Positions 34,032 to 42,603 are shown, counted from the first letter of the stretch. The stretch is DNA of 64,000 bases from Fibrobacter sp. UWR4 (GCF_003149045.1 NZ_QGDU01000014.1:1-64000), one strand, 5' to 3'. A program made the numbers and translations. The notes: generated by a model from the sequence alone, not told the origin.

Positions 34032-35618
34032 TTATTTTTTCTTGCGATTCATGATTCTGCGAATTTTCTTGAGACGATGTCCCCAGCGCCAAAACATCAA
34101 TAGAGCAGCCACGCCAATAAAGCAGCGAATGACAAAGGCTTCGTTGTCCCTGGTATGTGACACAGGGGATACTTCAAGATTCAAATTTGCAGGCGGGACT
34201 TCTGCAGGAATAGCTGACAGATATTTTTCAACATCTGCTTGGGAAATTCCCTGCGCGGATTCCACTTTCAACACTTCGTTCATCTTTCGATCTGCAGCAA
34301 TCAGCAGCTTCGCAATCTCGCTATTACGCCTGGACACATTTGCCGTACGTTCATTCACCTTGGCCACATCGCCGGCGAGATTATTCAGGATGTTTTCGAT
34401 AACGCCCCACTCCGCAATGTTCGGAAATGTTTTGCCGCGGTCCAGATTGTTTATCAGCTGGGCGTAACGAATATCCTTGAACCAGATACGGATCAAACCC
34501 TGATCTGCGGGCAAGAAGCCTATCTTGCGAGAATAGGCATCCAGGTTATCCGCACGGAGGAGGTACACCAGAAGTTTTTCCGCCTGGGCACGACGGACTG
34601 CATCCCCCTTTCCGGAAATGGCCAGATGACTGCCGCCTACATAAGCAGCCTTGCCTGCAGGGCCTCCCGGGAAAGGAATCACCATGATGCCGTCTTCGGA
34701 AATAGGCATAGTGCGAAGTCCACCTTCCGACGGGAAAAATTCCAGGAGACGAATCAGCTCGGCAGTTCCGTACACCACCAGCTGTTCGGACATGACAAAA
34801 CGGTCTGAACTTTGGGAAGAGTTGTCCCGCAGGCTATAAGGTCCAATGATCTTGTCCCCCATAAGGGAGGCGTATACAGCGAAACCCTTCAGGAAATTAG
34901 AATCCAGCAGGGCGCTGCGAGTTCCTTCACTATCGCGGGAAATGAAATCACCCCCATAACTCCAGACGAAAGGAGCCATCTGTTGCGCACCGGTCCAGTC
35001 CCCATGAGAGGGTAAGGAAAAAGGCGCCACCTTCTTTCCCGCTGCATTTTTCAGATCGCTCTTTCCAATGGCACGCAATGTCCCTATAAAGTTCGCCAAA
35101 GAATCCACATGGGATTCATTCACCTTCAGTTCACGCCAAAGACGTTCATTCACGAAAAGTCCACGAACGTCCATGAACCAGGGAACCGCATAGTAGTTGG
35201 AATCCCCTTCAATACGGGCGTTTCTCAGCCCCACATCCAGGAAGCGGCTAAAGTCAATTTTATCGGACAGAGCGTTTAATGGATGGATTCCCCCGACAGA
35301 CGCAAAGTAAGTAATCCAGGTCGAACCTAACTGCAGCACATCGGGAGCATTTACCGTGTCTGTTGTATCCAGCAGCGCTTCCTTGATTTTTTCAAAAGCG
35401 TCCCCCCAGTCCAGAACCAGAATGCGTACGGGAGTTCCCATTTCCTTCTGGAAGCCACGGACAATTGTTTTCAGGCTCCCTTGCGCTCCAACACCATTGT
35501 TGATGGTCCAGACCACCAGGGTATCCTTTGGGCGTTCAACAAAACGCTCCGGTCCACCAAAGGATAGGCCGGTACATGCCAAAAGCACAAAAAGAAGAAC
35601 AGAAAGAATCCTTGCCAC
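34032..35618 (-). CDS. Extracellular solute-binding protein with C-terminal membrane anchor
   Basis: The 528-aa protein has a signal peptide and a family 1 solute-binding fold (KDTLVVWTINNGVGAQGSLKTIVRGFQKEMG, YYAVPWFMDVRGLFVNERLW, AYVGGSHLAISGKGDAVRRAQAEKLL). Unusually, the C-terminus adds a hydrophobic helix and a basic tail (NEAFVIRCFIGVAALLMFWRWGHRLKKIRR), which would anchor it in a membrane. No ABC permease or ATPase gene is adjacent. It may be a sensor or a partner of a remote sugar transporter. The gene is 6 nt upstream of the PBP4-like gene. Confidence 0.8.
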   Translation of the reverse strand: MARILSVLLFVLLACTGLSFGGPERFVERPKDTLVVWTINNGVGAQGSLKTIVRGFQKEMGTPVRILVLDWGDAFEKIKEALLDTTDTVNAPDVLQLGSTWITYFASVGGIHPLNALSDKIDFSRFLDVGLRNARIEGDSNYYAVPWFMDVRGLFVNERLWRELKVNESHVDSLANFIGTLRAIGKSDLKNAAGKKVAPFSLPSHGDWTGAQQMAPFVWSYGGDFISRDSEGTRSALLDSNFLKGFAVYASLMGDKIIGPYSLRDNSSQSSDRFVMSEQLVVYGTAELIRLLEFFPSEGGLRTMPISEDGIMVIPFPGGPAGKAAYVGGSHLAISGKGDAVRRAQAEKLLVYLLRADNLDAYSRKIGFLPADQGLIRIWFKDIRYAQLINNLDRGKTFPNIAEWGVIENILNNLAGDVAKVNERTANVSRRNSEIAKLLIAADRKMNEVLKVESAQGISQADVEKYLSAIPAEVPPANLNLEVSPVSHTRDNEAFVIRCFIGVAALLMFWRWGHRLKKIRRIMNRKKK

Positions 35619-35640
35619 TAAAACACCAACCCCAAACCAA

Positions 35641-36960
35641 CTACTTTGAAAGTTTCAGAAAATCTTCGAAGTACTTGGGATAAGTCTTGTTGACGCAAGC
35701 CGGATCCAGGATGGTAATGGGCACGCCACCCAAGGCCACCAGACTAAAGCACATGGCCATGCGATGGTCATTGTAGGTTGCAATGGATGCGTTTTCCACC
35801 GGCTTTGCAGGAGGGGTGATTTCGATGAAGTCATCACCGGCAATTACTTCTGCGCCTACCTTACGGAGTTCCGTAGCGATAGCGGTAATGCGGTCCGTTT
35901 CCTTCACCTTCCAGCTGGCAATGCCACTAATGCGGGTCTTGCCCTTGGCAAAAAGAGCCAGGGGAGCAACCGTCATGGCTGCGTCAGGAATATCGTTCAG
36001 GTTCATATCCACCCCCTTAAGGGGCGCACCGACGCACTCCACCCAATCCGGGCCCATGGTCACCTTAGCGCCCATGGCTTCCAGAACCTTGGTAAAGGCA
36101 ATATCGCCCTGACGGCAGTCAGAACCTACCCCCAGAACACGGACCTTGCCGCCTGTAATGGCAGCGGCAGCCAGCGGGTAGCTAGCGGAACTTGCATCGC
36201 TTTCCACCATGTAGTCACCAGGACTCTGATAAACGCCCTTCGGCACGTAAAAATCCGTGAGGCCTTCTCTGCGGACTTCAATTCCGAAATGCTTCATCAC
36301 ATCCAGAGTAAGGAGGATGTAGGGAACGGAAATCAAGGTACCTTCCACATGGATATGCATTTCGCTTTCTGCGTAGGGAGCACAAATCAGAAGTGCAGTC
36401 AGGTACTGGCTGGAAATATTTCCGCGAACGCTAACAGTGCCGCCCTTCAGGCCATGAGCCTTGATGCAAACCGGCGGATAGCCTTCGTTTTCCTTGTAGC
36501 TGACGTCGGCCCCCAAGGTCTTGAGAGCATCCACCAGGTCACGGATAGGACGTTCCTTCATGCGGTCTTCGCCAGTCAGGTTAAATTCACCTTCACCCAG
36601 AGTAAGTGCTGCGCAAAGGGAACGCATGGCAGTACCCGCATTACCCAGGTAAAGGTCAGCCACTTCATCCCCATCCACATTTTCGGGAGCCTTCAGCGGG
36701 CCACCATTGCCCACCACCACAGCTTCCGTAAAGTCCTCGGACATCTGGATTTTCACACCCAGTTCCTTAAGGGCTTCCCCCATATAGCGGGTATCGTCAC
36801 TGCGCAGCAAATTGTGCAGTTTGGTCACCCCCTTAGCCAGGGCGGAAATCAAAAAGACGCGGTTGGTAATGCTCTTGGAACCCGGAACGCGGATTTCGCC
36901 ATTATAGGAACTGAGAGCAGGCAACTGAATAGATGCAGGACGTGTATTTGTGCTAACCAT
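35641..36960 (-). CDS. aroA: 3-phosphoshikimate 1-carboxyvinyltransferase (EPSP synthase)
   Basis: The 439-aa enzyme transfers enolpyruvate from PEP to shikimate-3-phosphate in aromatic amino-acid synthesis. Motifs visible are VPGSKSITNR (substrate binding), LGNAGTAMRSL (PEP-binding), YKENEGYPPVCIKAHG, and the C-terminal NDHRMAMCFSLVAL with KTYPKYFEDF. Shikimate genes are dispersed here: the type I dehydroquinase is at 57333. The promoter region is shared with the divergent thioesterase gene. Confidence 0.95.
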   Translation of the reverse strand: MVSTNTRPASIQLPALSSYNGEIRVPGSKSITNRVFLISALAKGVTKLHNLLRSDDTRYMGEALKELGVKIQMSEDFTEAVVVGNGGPLKAPENVDGDEVADLYLGNAGTAMRSLCAALTLGEGEFNLTGEDRMKERPIRDLVDALKTLGADVSYKENEGYPPVCIKAHGLKGGTVSVRGNISSQYLTALLICAPYAESEMHIHVEGTLISVPYILLTLDVMKHFGIEVRREGLTDFYVPKGVYQSPGDYMVESDASSASYPLAAAAITGGKVRVLGVGSDCRQGDIAFTKVLEAMGAKVTMGPDWVECVGAPLKGVDMNLNDIPDAAMTVAPLALFAKGKTRISGIASWKVKETDRITAIATELRKVGAEVIAGDDFIEITPPAKPVENASIATYNDHRMAMCFSLVALGGVPITILDPACVNKTYPKYFEDFLKLSK

Positions 36961-37038
36961 AAACCGAAAAAATATATAGTTTCAATGAACAAGCCAAAGA
37001 TAGAAATTCATGCGTCCGTTATTTTTCGAGAGGTCTAG

Positions 37039-37800
37039 ATGAACAACAAAATCACAGAGTTAAAGTTTACCGTACGCTTTTCCGACTGCGATGAATACAG
37101 CCGTCTTAAGCTCTCTCGACTGTTCCAGTTTACCGAAGAAACTGCAATTGCCGATGCGGAACGCAACGGCTATGGCCTCTGGAAAATGATGAAGATAGGC
37201 TATGGCTGCGCCGTGACCCGCATGAAACTGCGATTCAATCACGTTCCTGTCATTGGCGAAGAACTGACCATCAGTACCTGGGCTAAAGAGAACTATAAGG
37301 ACAAAGTAATATACAAGGATTACAGCATCCTGGACGCCATGGGCAATTCCCTTGCCGAGGGAACTTCTTCCTGGCTATTGGTAGACATGAAGAACATGCA
37401 GGCAGTGCCTCCCTCCGAAAGTCCTTACCCCATTCCCCTGCAAAACAAGCAAGCCTTCCCCGAAAAGCTGGACATTCTCCCCATCGGGCTTTTCCCGAAG
37501 GTGGTAGACCAGGTGCAGGCCCGCAATAGCGACCTGGACATCAACCATCACGTAAACCATTGCCGTTACGTGGACTGGGTCACAGACTGCCTAAGCAGGG
37601 AGGAGTGTAAGGAACGCGGCATCCGTTCCCTGCAGTTGAACTACATCCACCAGGTGCCCCCTGGCGAAAAGGTCAGCATCGTACGTTTCAGGGACTCCAA
37701 GCACCATGTGGTCTTCTTCGGGATGAACGCCGAGGAAATGAAGAAAAATCCCTTCAAGGCCCGCTGCCACTTCCAGGCCCGCGTAGGCTTCGGGGATTAG
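37039..37800 (+). CDS. Acyl-ACP thioesterase
   Basis: The 253-aa protein has the double hot-dog fold of FatA-type acyl-ACP thioesterases: SDCDEYSRLKLSRLFQFTEETAIADAE, then KENYKDKVIYKDYSILDAMGN and the second half ARNSDLDINHHVNHCRYVDW. The last motif holds the Asp/Asn/His residues of the active site. It releases free fatty acids from ACP. AGAGG lies 6 nt before the ATG. The 3' end overlaps the convergent metallo-hydrolase gene by 4 nt. Confidence 0.9.
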   Translation: MNNKITELKFTVRFSDCDEYSRLKLSRLFQFTEETAIADAERNGYGLWKMMKIGYGCAVTRMKLRFNHVPVIGEELTISTWAKENYKDKVIYKDYSILDAMGNSLAEGTSSWLLVDMKNMQAVPPSESPYPIPLQNKQAFPEKLDILPIGLFPKVVDQVQARNSDLDINHHVNHCRYVDWVTDCLSREECKERGIRSLQLNYIHQVPPGEKVSIVRFRDSKHHVVFFGMNAEEMKKNPFKARCHFQARVGFGD

Positions 37801-38723
37801 TCCTTCAGAATTCCCACACCAGGGATCACCTGGTAGGAAACGCTCCCCTCCAGATCCGTACGCGAGATCAGCTCACTGCGGGAAGAATCCACAGGCACTC
37901 CTATGACGTACTGCAGTTTCCGCAGTACGTTTTCTGTTGGGTGGCCGTACCCGTTATGGGCCCCCACGCTAATGACCGCCTGACGCGGCGCCACCCGGGA
38001 GAGGAACCTGAGGGTGCTGCTCCCCGCGGAACCGTGGTGTCCCACCTGCAACAGTCCCGACGTAAGATCCGGCGAAAGCTCCATCAGGCGGCGCTCCCCC
38101 GCGGAATCCAGGTCGCCTGTCAGGAGAAAGGAGACGTCCGGATTGTCTGATCCTGCGGAATTCGAACGACCCAATACACTCCCGTCGTAACCGCCTGCGG
38201 AACGACCCTGCAGTACAAGACTTGCCCCGTTGTCACCTACCTTCGTGAACGTTGCCGGCCAGAGAACCTTTAAGGTCATGGTCCCGAGGGATAGTTCGTC
38301 CCCACGGTAGAGGGTATCCACCGGAATTTTCAGGCGAAAAGCCACCCGAAGGATACTGTCCCTGACGAAACCGCCGGACGTATCCGGCCCCACATAGAGC
38401 CTGCGGATAAAAGGGGACGCACCCTCCCCACCGGCGGATCCATCCCCCAGGTTCATTTCAAATACGGAACCTCCGTGATCCCGATGATTATGGCTCAGGA
38501 CCGCCCATTCCAGCGTATCTACACCCCGCGCCCGCAAGGAATCCCACACCCCCGCAGAATCGGGCCCCAGATCGTACATGGCAAACCGCCCCTCCTGTTC
38601 CAGCAGCACCGCCAGCCCCTGCCCCACGTCCAGGAACGTCACCCGCCCGGCCACCTCCCCGTCCGCCCCCGTATCGTTATAGCACCCCCAAAGGAAGATC
38701 AACAATGTCCAGATCCACTTCAT
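37797..38723 (-). CDS. ComEC/Rec2-like metallo-beta-lactamase-fold lipoprotein
   Basis: The 308-aa product has a lipobox (IFLWGC, Cys about residue 14) and a metallo-beta-lactamase fold: VTFLDVGQGLAVLL, AVLSHNHRDHGGSVFEM (metal-site motif with Asn replacing the second His), SFLLTGDLDSAGERRLM and LLQVGHHGSAGS. This is the soluble domain seen at the C-terminus of the competence protein ComEC, here free and lipid-anchored. DNA hydrolysis at the cell surface is plausible but unproven. AGG 4 nt before the ATG supports the start. Confidence 0.85.
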   Translation of the reverse strand: MKWIWTLLIFLWGCYNDTGADGEVAGRVTFLDVGQGLAVLLEQEGRFAMYDLGPDSAGVWDSLRARGVDTLEWAVLSHNHRDHGGSVFEMNLGDGSAGGEGASPFIRRLYVGPDTSGGFVRDSILRVAFRLKIPVDTLYRGDELSLGTMTLKVLWPATFTKVGDNGASLVLQGRSAGGYDGSVLGRSNSAGSDNPDVSFLLTGDLDSAGERRLMELSPDLTSGLLQVGHHGSAGSSTLRFLSRVAPRQAVISVGAHNGYGHPTENVLRKLQYVIGVPVDSSRSELISRTDLEGSVSYQVIPGVGILKD

Positions 38724-38858
38724 AAAACCTCACTTTCAAAAAACAGCTCCCCTTATAAACGTTGTTATCACCCCATTTGTACGACTTTTTTTCATTTTTT
38801 ACTATCTTTTAACAAGATGGTCGGGTCAACCCCGTCTGTTGATCTAAATGAGGTCTAT

Positions 38859-39224
38859 ATGCAGTTACCCAAGTACAAGAAAAAGAAGCGCATTAAGTTG
38901 AAAGTCTGCCAGGAACCGGGCTGCGGCCGCGAATTCTGGGGCCATCCGATCGCCAAGTACTGCGAACAGCACCGCGACATCAAGCAGCGTCAGAAGCAGA
39001 AGAAGGACATCGAAAACATCGAGTCCAAGAACATCATCTTCCGCCACAACTACACGGAATCCATGGACCTGACCTTCAAGTGCTGTCTGGAAGGCTGCAA
39101 CGAGAAGTTCACCATCCGTATCTTCCCCAAGCAGTACATCTACCCCCGTTTCTGCGACGACCATCGTAACGACTTTAAGCGCTCCAACTTCCTGCGCCTT
39201 ACGTCCAAGTTGAAGAACGGCTAA
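38859..39224 (+). CDS. Small protein with two zinc-binding Cys/His motifs
   Basis: The 121-aa basic protein has two repeats of C-x4-C-x(n)-C-x2-H: CQEPGC...YCEQH (about residues 18-40) and CCLEGC...FCDDH (about 77-105), linked by a Lys/Gln-rich helix. It looks like a nucleic-acid-binding zinc-ribbon pair. Family unknown. The ATG at 38859 is chosen because GAGG lies 5-6 nt upstream. The longer open frame from 38475 is in the metallo-hydrolase gene's shadow. A terminator follows directly. Confidence 0.75.
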   Translation: MQLPKYKKKKRIKLKVCQEPGCGREFWGHPIAKYCEQHRDIKQRQKQKKDIENIESKNIIFRHNYTESMDLTFKCCLEGCNEKFTIRIFPKQYIYPRFCDDHRNDFKRSNFLRLTSKLKNG

Positions 39225-39272
39225 CTTTAGCGACGCAGGCAAAAAAAGCACGTTTTTCAAAAAAAAGTTTAG

Positions 39273-39302
39273 GCCACCCTTGAAATTTGGGGTGGCTTTT
39301 TT
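39273..39302 (+). terminator. Terminator with an embedded tRNA promoter
   Basis: GCCACCC (39273-39279) pairs with GGGTGGC (39290-39296), followed by six T. The loop sequence is also the -35 box of the tRNA-His promoter. Confidence 0.85.
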
Positions 39303-39307
39303 ATATT
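39280..39307 (+). promoter_or_regulatory. tRNA-His promoter
   Basis: TTGAAA (39280-39285) lies in the loop of the preceding terminator. A 16-nt spacer and TATATT (39302-39307) follow, with the last T of the terminator tract serving as the first base of the -10 box. The tRNA starts 15 nt later. Confidence 0.6.
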
Positions 39308-39321
39308 TGGCACACATTCAT

Positions 39322-39396
39322 GGTGGATGTAGCTCAATTGGTTAGAGTCCCAGATTGTGATTCTGGATGTTGTCGGTTCGAGTCCGGTCATCCACC
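39322..39396 (+). tRNA. tRNA-His (GTG)
   Basis: The cloverleaf is clear: acceptor GTGGATG with CATCCAC plus the extra 5' G opposite C typical of tRNA-His, a D-arm, anticodon stem CCAGA/TCTGG with loop TTGTGAT (anticodon GTG), and T-loop TTCGAGT. The 3' CCA is not encoded. Confidence 0.93.
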
Positions 39397-39410
39397 CTTA
39401 AAAAAGAAAG

Positions 39411-39439
39411 CCTCGCTTGACAGCGAGGTTTTCTTTTTA
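39411..39439 (+). terminator. Terminator after tRNA-His
   Basis: CCTCGC (39411-39416) pairs with GCGAGG (39423-39428), followed by a T-rich run. Confidence 0.8.
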
Positions 39440-39575
39440 TCATTAGGGAAGGCTTCGCCCTCCCTAAAACCCTCCCGGGCAATCGCATAGCGATTGCGAA
39501 TTCAGGATAAACCATCTTTCCGCCGCGCTATCATTCAGGGGCTCCGCCCCCGAACCCCTGGGCAAATGGTGTAAC
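39440..39575. repeat. G/C-rich palindromic repeat region
   Basis: Several short palindromes sit together: GGGAAGGC-TTC-GCCCTCCC, AATCGCATAGCGATT, and CAGGGGCTCCGCCCCCGAACCCCTG. The last type (GGGGC...GCCCC) recurs near 49645 and 52940. No gene is seen. Confidence 0.5.
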
Positions 39576-39620
39576 GCCAGGGTAAGTCCCTGCCAGTATT
39601 TTTGCAAAATCATCCCTGCA

Positions 39621-39767
39621 GACAATCAAATTGACCATAACGGGCAGATGATGTTTCTTGTTGAACACAACAACTACATTCATTGTATACCATTTGTCGA
39701 AGACAACAAGAGCATTTTTCTGAAAAACGCATTTAGTTCAAGAAAGCACCAAAAGGAGGGCTTATGA
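39621..39767 (+). pseudogene. C-terminal remnant of a BrnT-like toxin
   Basis: In the frame ending at TGA 39765-39767 the translation reads DNQIDHNGQMMFLVEHNNY, then IHCIPFVEDNKSIFLKNAFSSRK. This matches the C-terminal half of BrnT-type ribonuclease toxins (…VPFVE...IFLKTI.PSRK...). The N-terminal half is replaced by the palindromic repeat region. Its stop overlaps the next start (ATGA), the coupling usual for this toxin-antitoxin arrangement. Confidence 0.6.
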
Positions 39768-39961
39768 AAAAATACGAAGTCATTGATGAGCCTCTTGACG
39801 AAGAAGAAAGAATTCTCATGGAAGCCATTGAAAGAGGTGATTTCAAGCATGAAGAAAAAGGCAGAACAGGCAGGAATCCCCTACCAGACGCTGATCAATT
39901 CTGTCATCCATCGATACCTAAACGGCGGCATCATTTTAAAGGACGCCATCTAAATTCATAA
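39764..39961 (+). pseudogene. Deleted CopG-type antitoxin partner of BrnT
   Basis: The frame starts like the family (MKKYEVIDEPLDEEERILMEAIERGDFK) but then changes. The true C-terminus is found in another frame (AEQAGIPYQTLINSVIHRYLNGG, ending at 39953). The intervening ~25 residues with the ribbon-helix-helix core are deleted, with a frameshift. GGAGGG precedes the ATG. Both genes of the pair are therefore broken. Confidence 0.65.
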
Positions 39962-39966
39962 AAGAA

Positions 39967-39999
39967 AGAAGCCCCCGGTTCGTCACCGAGGGTTTCTTT
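39967..39999. terminator. Bidirectional terminator before the decarboxylase genes
   Basis: AGAAGCCCCCGGT pairs with ACCGAGGGTTTCT around a TCGTC loop, with T-rich flanks in both directions. It terminates the minus-strand decarboxylase operon. Confidence 0.75.
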
Positions 40000-40019
40000 A
40001 ATTTTGCGAATGCTTTTGA

Positions 40020-41180
40020 TTAAGCAAGTCTGCTAATCATGTAACCTGCGCAAACTGCAGTACCGATCACGCCAGCCACGTTGGGGCCCATAGCGTGCAT
40101 CAGCAGGAAGTTCTGCGGGTCATACTTAGCACCTTCCACCTGGGAAACTCGTGCAGCCATCGGCACAGCGGAAACGCCAGCGGAGCCAATGAGCGGGTTC
40201 ACCGGATTCTTCGGGGAGAGCTTGTTCATGATCTTTGCGAGGAAGAGGCCAGCAGCGGTAGAGAAGCCGAATGCGACCACGCCCATGGCGATGATCATGA
40301 GGGTCTGCGGACGGAGGAAGATGTCGGCAGACATGGTGAGGCCCACGGAAGTACCGAGGAAGATAGTCACGATGTTCATGAGTTCGTTCTGACCGGTCTT
40401 GACGAGACGATCAACAACGCCGGATTCCTTGAAGATGTTACCCAGCATGAGCATGATAATCAAAGCAGAAGCATCGGGCACGACCAGGATGCAGACAACC
40501 ATGACCATGACAGCGAAGGCAAGACGTTCGGCCTTGGAAACCTTGCGGAGAGCCTTCATGCGGATCTTGCGTTCGGCATCATTGGTCATGAGACGCATGA
40601 TGGGCGGCTGGATCAGCGGAACGAGAGCCATGTAGGTGTAAGCTGCAACGGCGATGGGGCCGATGAGGTGCTTAGCCAACTTGTTAGCAGTAAAGATGGA
40701 GGTCGGACCATCTGCACCACCGATAATACCGATGGAAGCAGCTTCGCCAAGAGTAAAGCCACCGAAAGCAACGGCGCAGAACATGGTAGCGAAGACACCG
40801 AACTGAGCGCCACCACCCAACAACAGGGTGCGGGGATTAGCAATCAGCGGTCCGAAGTCAGTCATGGCACCCACGCCCAGGAAGATGATGGGCGGGAAGA
40901 GTTCCAGATGGATACCCTGGCTGATGTAGTAATAGAGGCCTTCAGTCGGGACAAACATGCCCTCGATGCTCCAGCCACCATCATAGAATCCCTTGGTGGG
41001 GATGTTCACCGCAAGAGCGCCCAGTGCGATCGGCAAGAGCAGCAGCGGTTCGAACTTTTTCACGATTGCCAAGTACATCAGGACGAAGCTGACAATCCAC
41101 ATCACGATCATAGACGGAGTGATGTAGGCAAAGCCAGTGTCGCCAGCGAACTGGACAACGGAGTTAAGGATTGAACTCAT
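40020..41180 (-). CDS. oadB: Na+-translocating decarboxylase beta subunit
   Basis: The 386-aa inner-membrane protein is the sodium-pumping beta subunit of oxaloacetate/methylmalonyl-CoA decarboxylases. It has 9-11 hydrophobic helices and the family motifs [20 protein letters not shown] and [13 protein letters not shown], the latter with the conserved Asp of the Na+ site, and [20 protein letters not shown] near the end. In succinate-forming anaerobes the methylmalonyl-CoA version is likely, but the alpha subunit that decides this is not in the window. Confidence 0.93.
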   Translation of the reverse strand: MSSILNSVVQFAGDTGFAYITPSMIVMWIVSFVLMYLAIVKKFEPLLLLPIALGALAVNIPTKGFYDGGWSIEGMFVPTEGLYYYISQGIHLELFPPIIFLGVGAMTDFGPLIANPRTLLLGGGAQFGVFATMFCAVAFGGFTLGEAASIGIIGGADGPTSIFTANKLAKHLIGPIAVAAYTYMALVPLIQPPIMRLMTNDAERKIRMKALRKVSKAERLAFAVMVMVVCILVVPDASALIIMLMLGNIFKESGVVDRLVKTGQNELMNIVTIFLGTSVGLTMSADIFLRPQTLMIIAMGVVAFGFSTAAGLFLAKIMNKLSPKNPVNPLIGSAGVSAVPMAARVSQVEGAKYDPQNFLLMHAMGPNVAGVIGTAVCAGYMISRLA

Positions 41181-41204
41181 TTATATGTACCTCAGTAGGC
41201 TGAA

Positions 41205-41576
41205 TTAAGCGATGGTGAGGAGAGTCTGGCCGTCAACGACGGTGTCAGTTTCCTTAACAGCGACAGAGTTCACGGTACCTGCGCAAGGAGCGACAACCGG
41301 GTTTTCCATCTTGAGAGCTTCGATGATTGCAACTTCCTGGTTAGCTTCAACCTTATCGCCAACCTTGACCTTCAGCTTGAACACAGAACCAGCGAGGGGG
41401 CTCTTCACTTCGGTACCACCAGCAACAGCAGGTGCAGCAGCGGGAGCCGGAGCAGCAACCGGAGCGGGAGCTGCAGCAGGAGCAGCAGCCGGAGCAACGG
41501 CAACATTGGAATCAAGAACTTCAACTTCTACATCGTAGCTCTTGCCTTCGAAACTGATACGTACGGTCTTCTTCAT
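41205..41576 (-). CDS. Biotin carboxyl-carrier subunit of the decarboxylase
   Basis: The 123-aa protein has an N-terminal sheet (VRISFEGKSYDVEVEVLD), a flexible Pro/Ala linker (residues ~32-55) and a biotinyl domain. The biotin lysine lies in EALKMENPV, with ALKM in place of the usual AMKM. It carries CO2 between the carboxyltransferase and the membrane beta subunit. It is 24 nt upstream of the beta subunit gene. Confidence 0.9.
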   Translation of the reverse strand: MKKTVRISFEGKSYDVEVEVLDSNVAVAPAAAPAAAPAPVAAPAPAAAPAVAGGTEVKSPLAGSVFKLKVKVGDKVEANQEVAIIEALKMENPVVAPCAGTVNSVAVKETDTVVDGQTLLTIA

Positions 41577-41633
41577 TTTTCTTTTTCCTGGCTAAATAGC
41601 CTGTTGAATTTTTAAAGGTTTACCTGGCTAGAC

Positions 41634-42470
41634 TTAAACGATGGTCCAAGCAGGGGAGTTAACATTCTTGTATGCGGTGACGCGGCAGGGCTGACCGAGA
41701 ACCTGAGTTGCAGCTGCAGTCATGATCACTACCAGTTCGTCATTGGTAAGGCCCGGATGTTCTTCGAGGGCGGCAATAGCAGCAATGGACAGGAAAGCCT
41801 GGAGCTGCTTGTTGGTCATGCCCGGATGAACGCTCTTAGCATTGGGATCCCAGTCGCAGTGGGCGGGGCCAATGGTACGGGGTGCAGCGGCAGCAGGTGC
41901 TGCAGCCGGAGCAGCGGCAGCGGGAGCAGCCTTGACTGCGGGTGCCGGAGCCTTGTCCACATTGAGGCCAAGCTTTGCCATGATGAAGTTCATCAGGTAG
42001 CAGAGCAAGCAAAGGCCGATAATCACAGCCATCACTACGATAAGGCCCGTTGCCTGGAATTCAGCAAGCTTGCCGATAGTGAAGACTTCCTTTTCGCCCT
42101 GGCATACGCCTTCTACGACGTCGCCATTGCAGTATTCCTTGCCCAGAGTAGCCTTGGCAATGGGAAGAACTGCAGAAGAAGCGTCGTCCTTTGCCTTGAG
42201 AGCATTACGGGCAGTTACAGACTGGTCATAAGTCTTGTATAGCACCTGGAATCCACCGCCATGGGCTTCGACAATTTCGAAGACAGCGGAATCGGCACCA
42301 GGAGTAAGGTCAAGCTGAGCCTGAACCTTTGCAGCATCAGTAGGGGACATCAAGCCGATCTGCTCGTCAAAACGTCCCTTAGCCTTTGCCGGGGTAGCCA
42401 CTACAGCTTCTTCAGCGGCAGCGGGTGCTGCTACCTGGGATTCTGCAGTATTCTGTTGCGTTTCATTCAT
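41634..42470 (-). CDS. OadG-family (gamma/delta) decarboxylase subunit with extra domains
   Basis: The 278-aa protein has a transmembrane helix (ATGLIVVMAVIIGLCLLCYLMNFIM, about 138-163) followed by an Ala/Pro linker, as in OadG/MmdD anchors. It also has an N-terminal ~130-residue soluble part containing a YCNGDVVEGVC cysteine pair. The C-terminal ~80-residue domain (MTNKQLQAFLSIAAIAALEEHPGLTNDELVVIMTAAA) resembles MmdE-type small subunits. It probably scaffolds the pump. A TAAAAT box close to the ATG suggests a short or absent leader. Confidence 0.75.
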   Translation of the reverse strand: MNETQQNTAESQVAAPAAAEEAVVATPAKAKGRFDEQIGLMSPTDAAKVQAQLDLTPGADSAVFEIVEAHGGGFQVLYKTYDQSVTARNALKAKDDASSAVLPIAKATLGKEYCNGDVVEGVCQGEKEVFTIGKLAEFQATGLIVVMAVIIGLCLLCYLMNFIMAKLGLNVDKAPAPAVKAAPAAAAPAAAPAAAAPRTIGPAHCDWDPNAKSVHPGMTNKQLQAFLSIAAIAALEEHPGLTNDELVVIMTAAATQVLGQPCRVTAYKNVNSPAWTIV

Positions 42471-42538
42471 ATTGGATTTTATCCATTCTTTTAGGTGAAC
42501 TTACTTGATAAAAATCAACGACGGAAATGTAATAAAAG

Positions 42539-42566
42539 TAGGTAGTAGGAAGTAGGAAGTAGGAAG
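42539..42566. repeat. Heptamer repeat array (TAGGNAG)
   Basis: TAGG starts at 42539, 42546, 42553 and 42560, a strict 7-bp period (TAGGTAG, then TAGGAAG three times). On the minus strand it reads CTNCCTA toward the gene at 42470, about 70 nt upstream of its start. A related heptad array precedes aroD at 57291. Confidence 0.8.
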
Positions 42567-42603
42567 GGGATGTAGGGAAAATAAGGTGTTTTTGCATAAG
42601 GAA

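Noticed and set aside
38475-38858. N-terminal extension of the zinc-motif protein
   Set aside because: It overlaps the metallo-hydrolase gene antisense, and a good ribosome-binding site precedes 38859.
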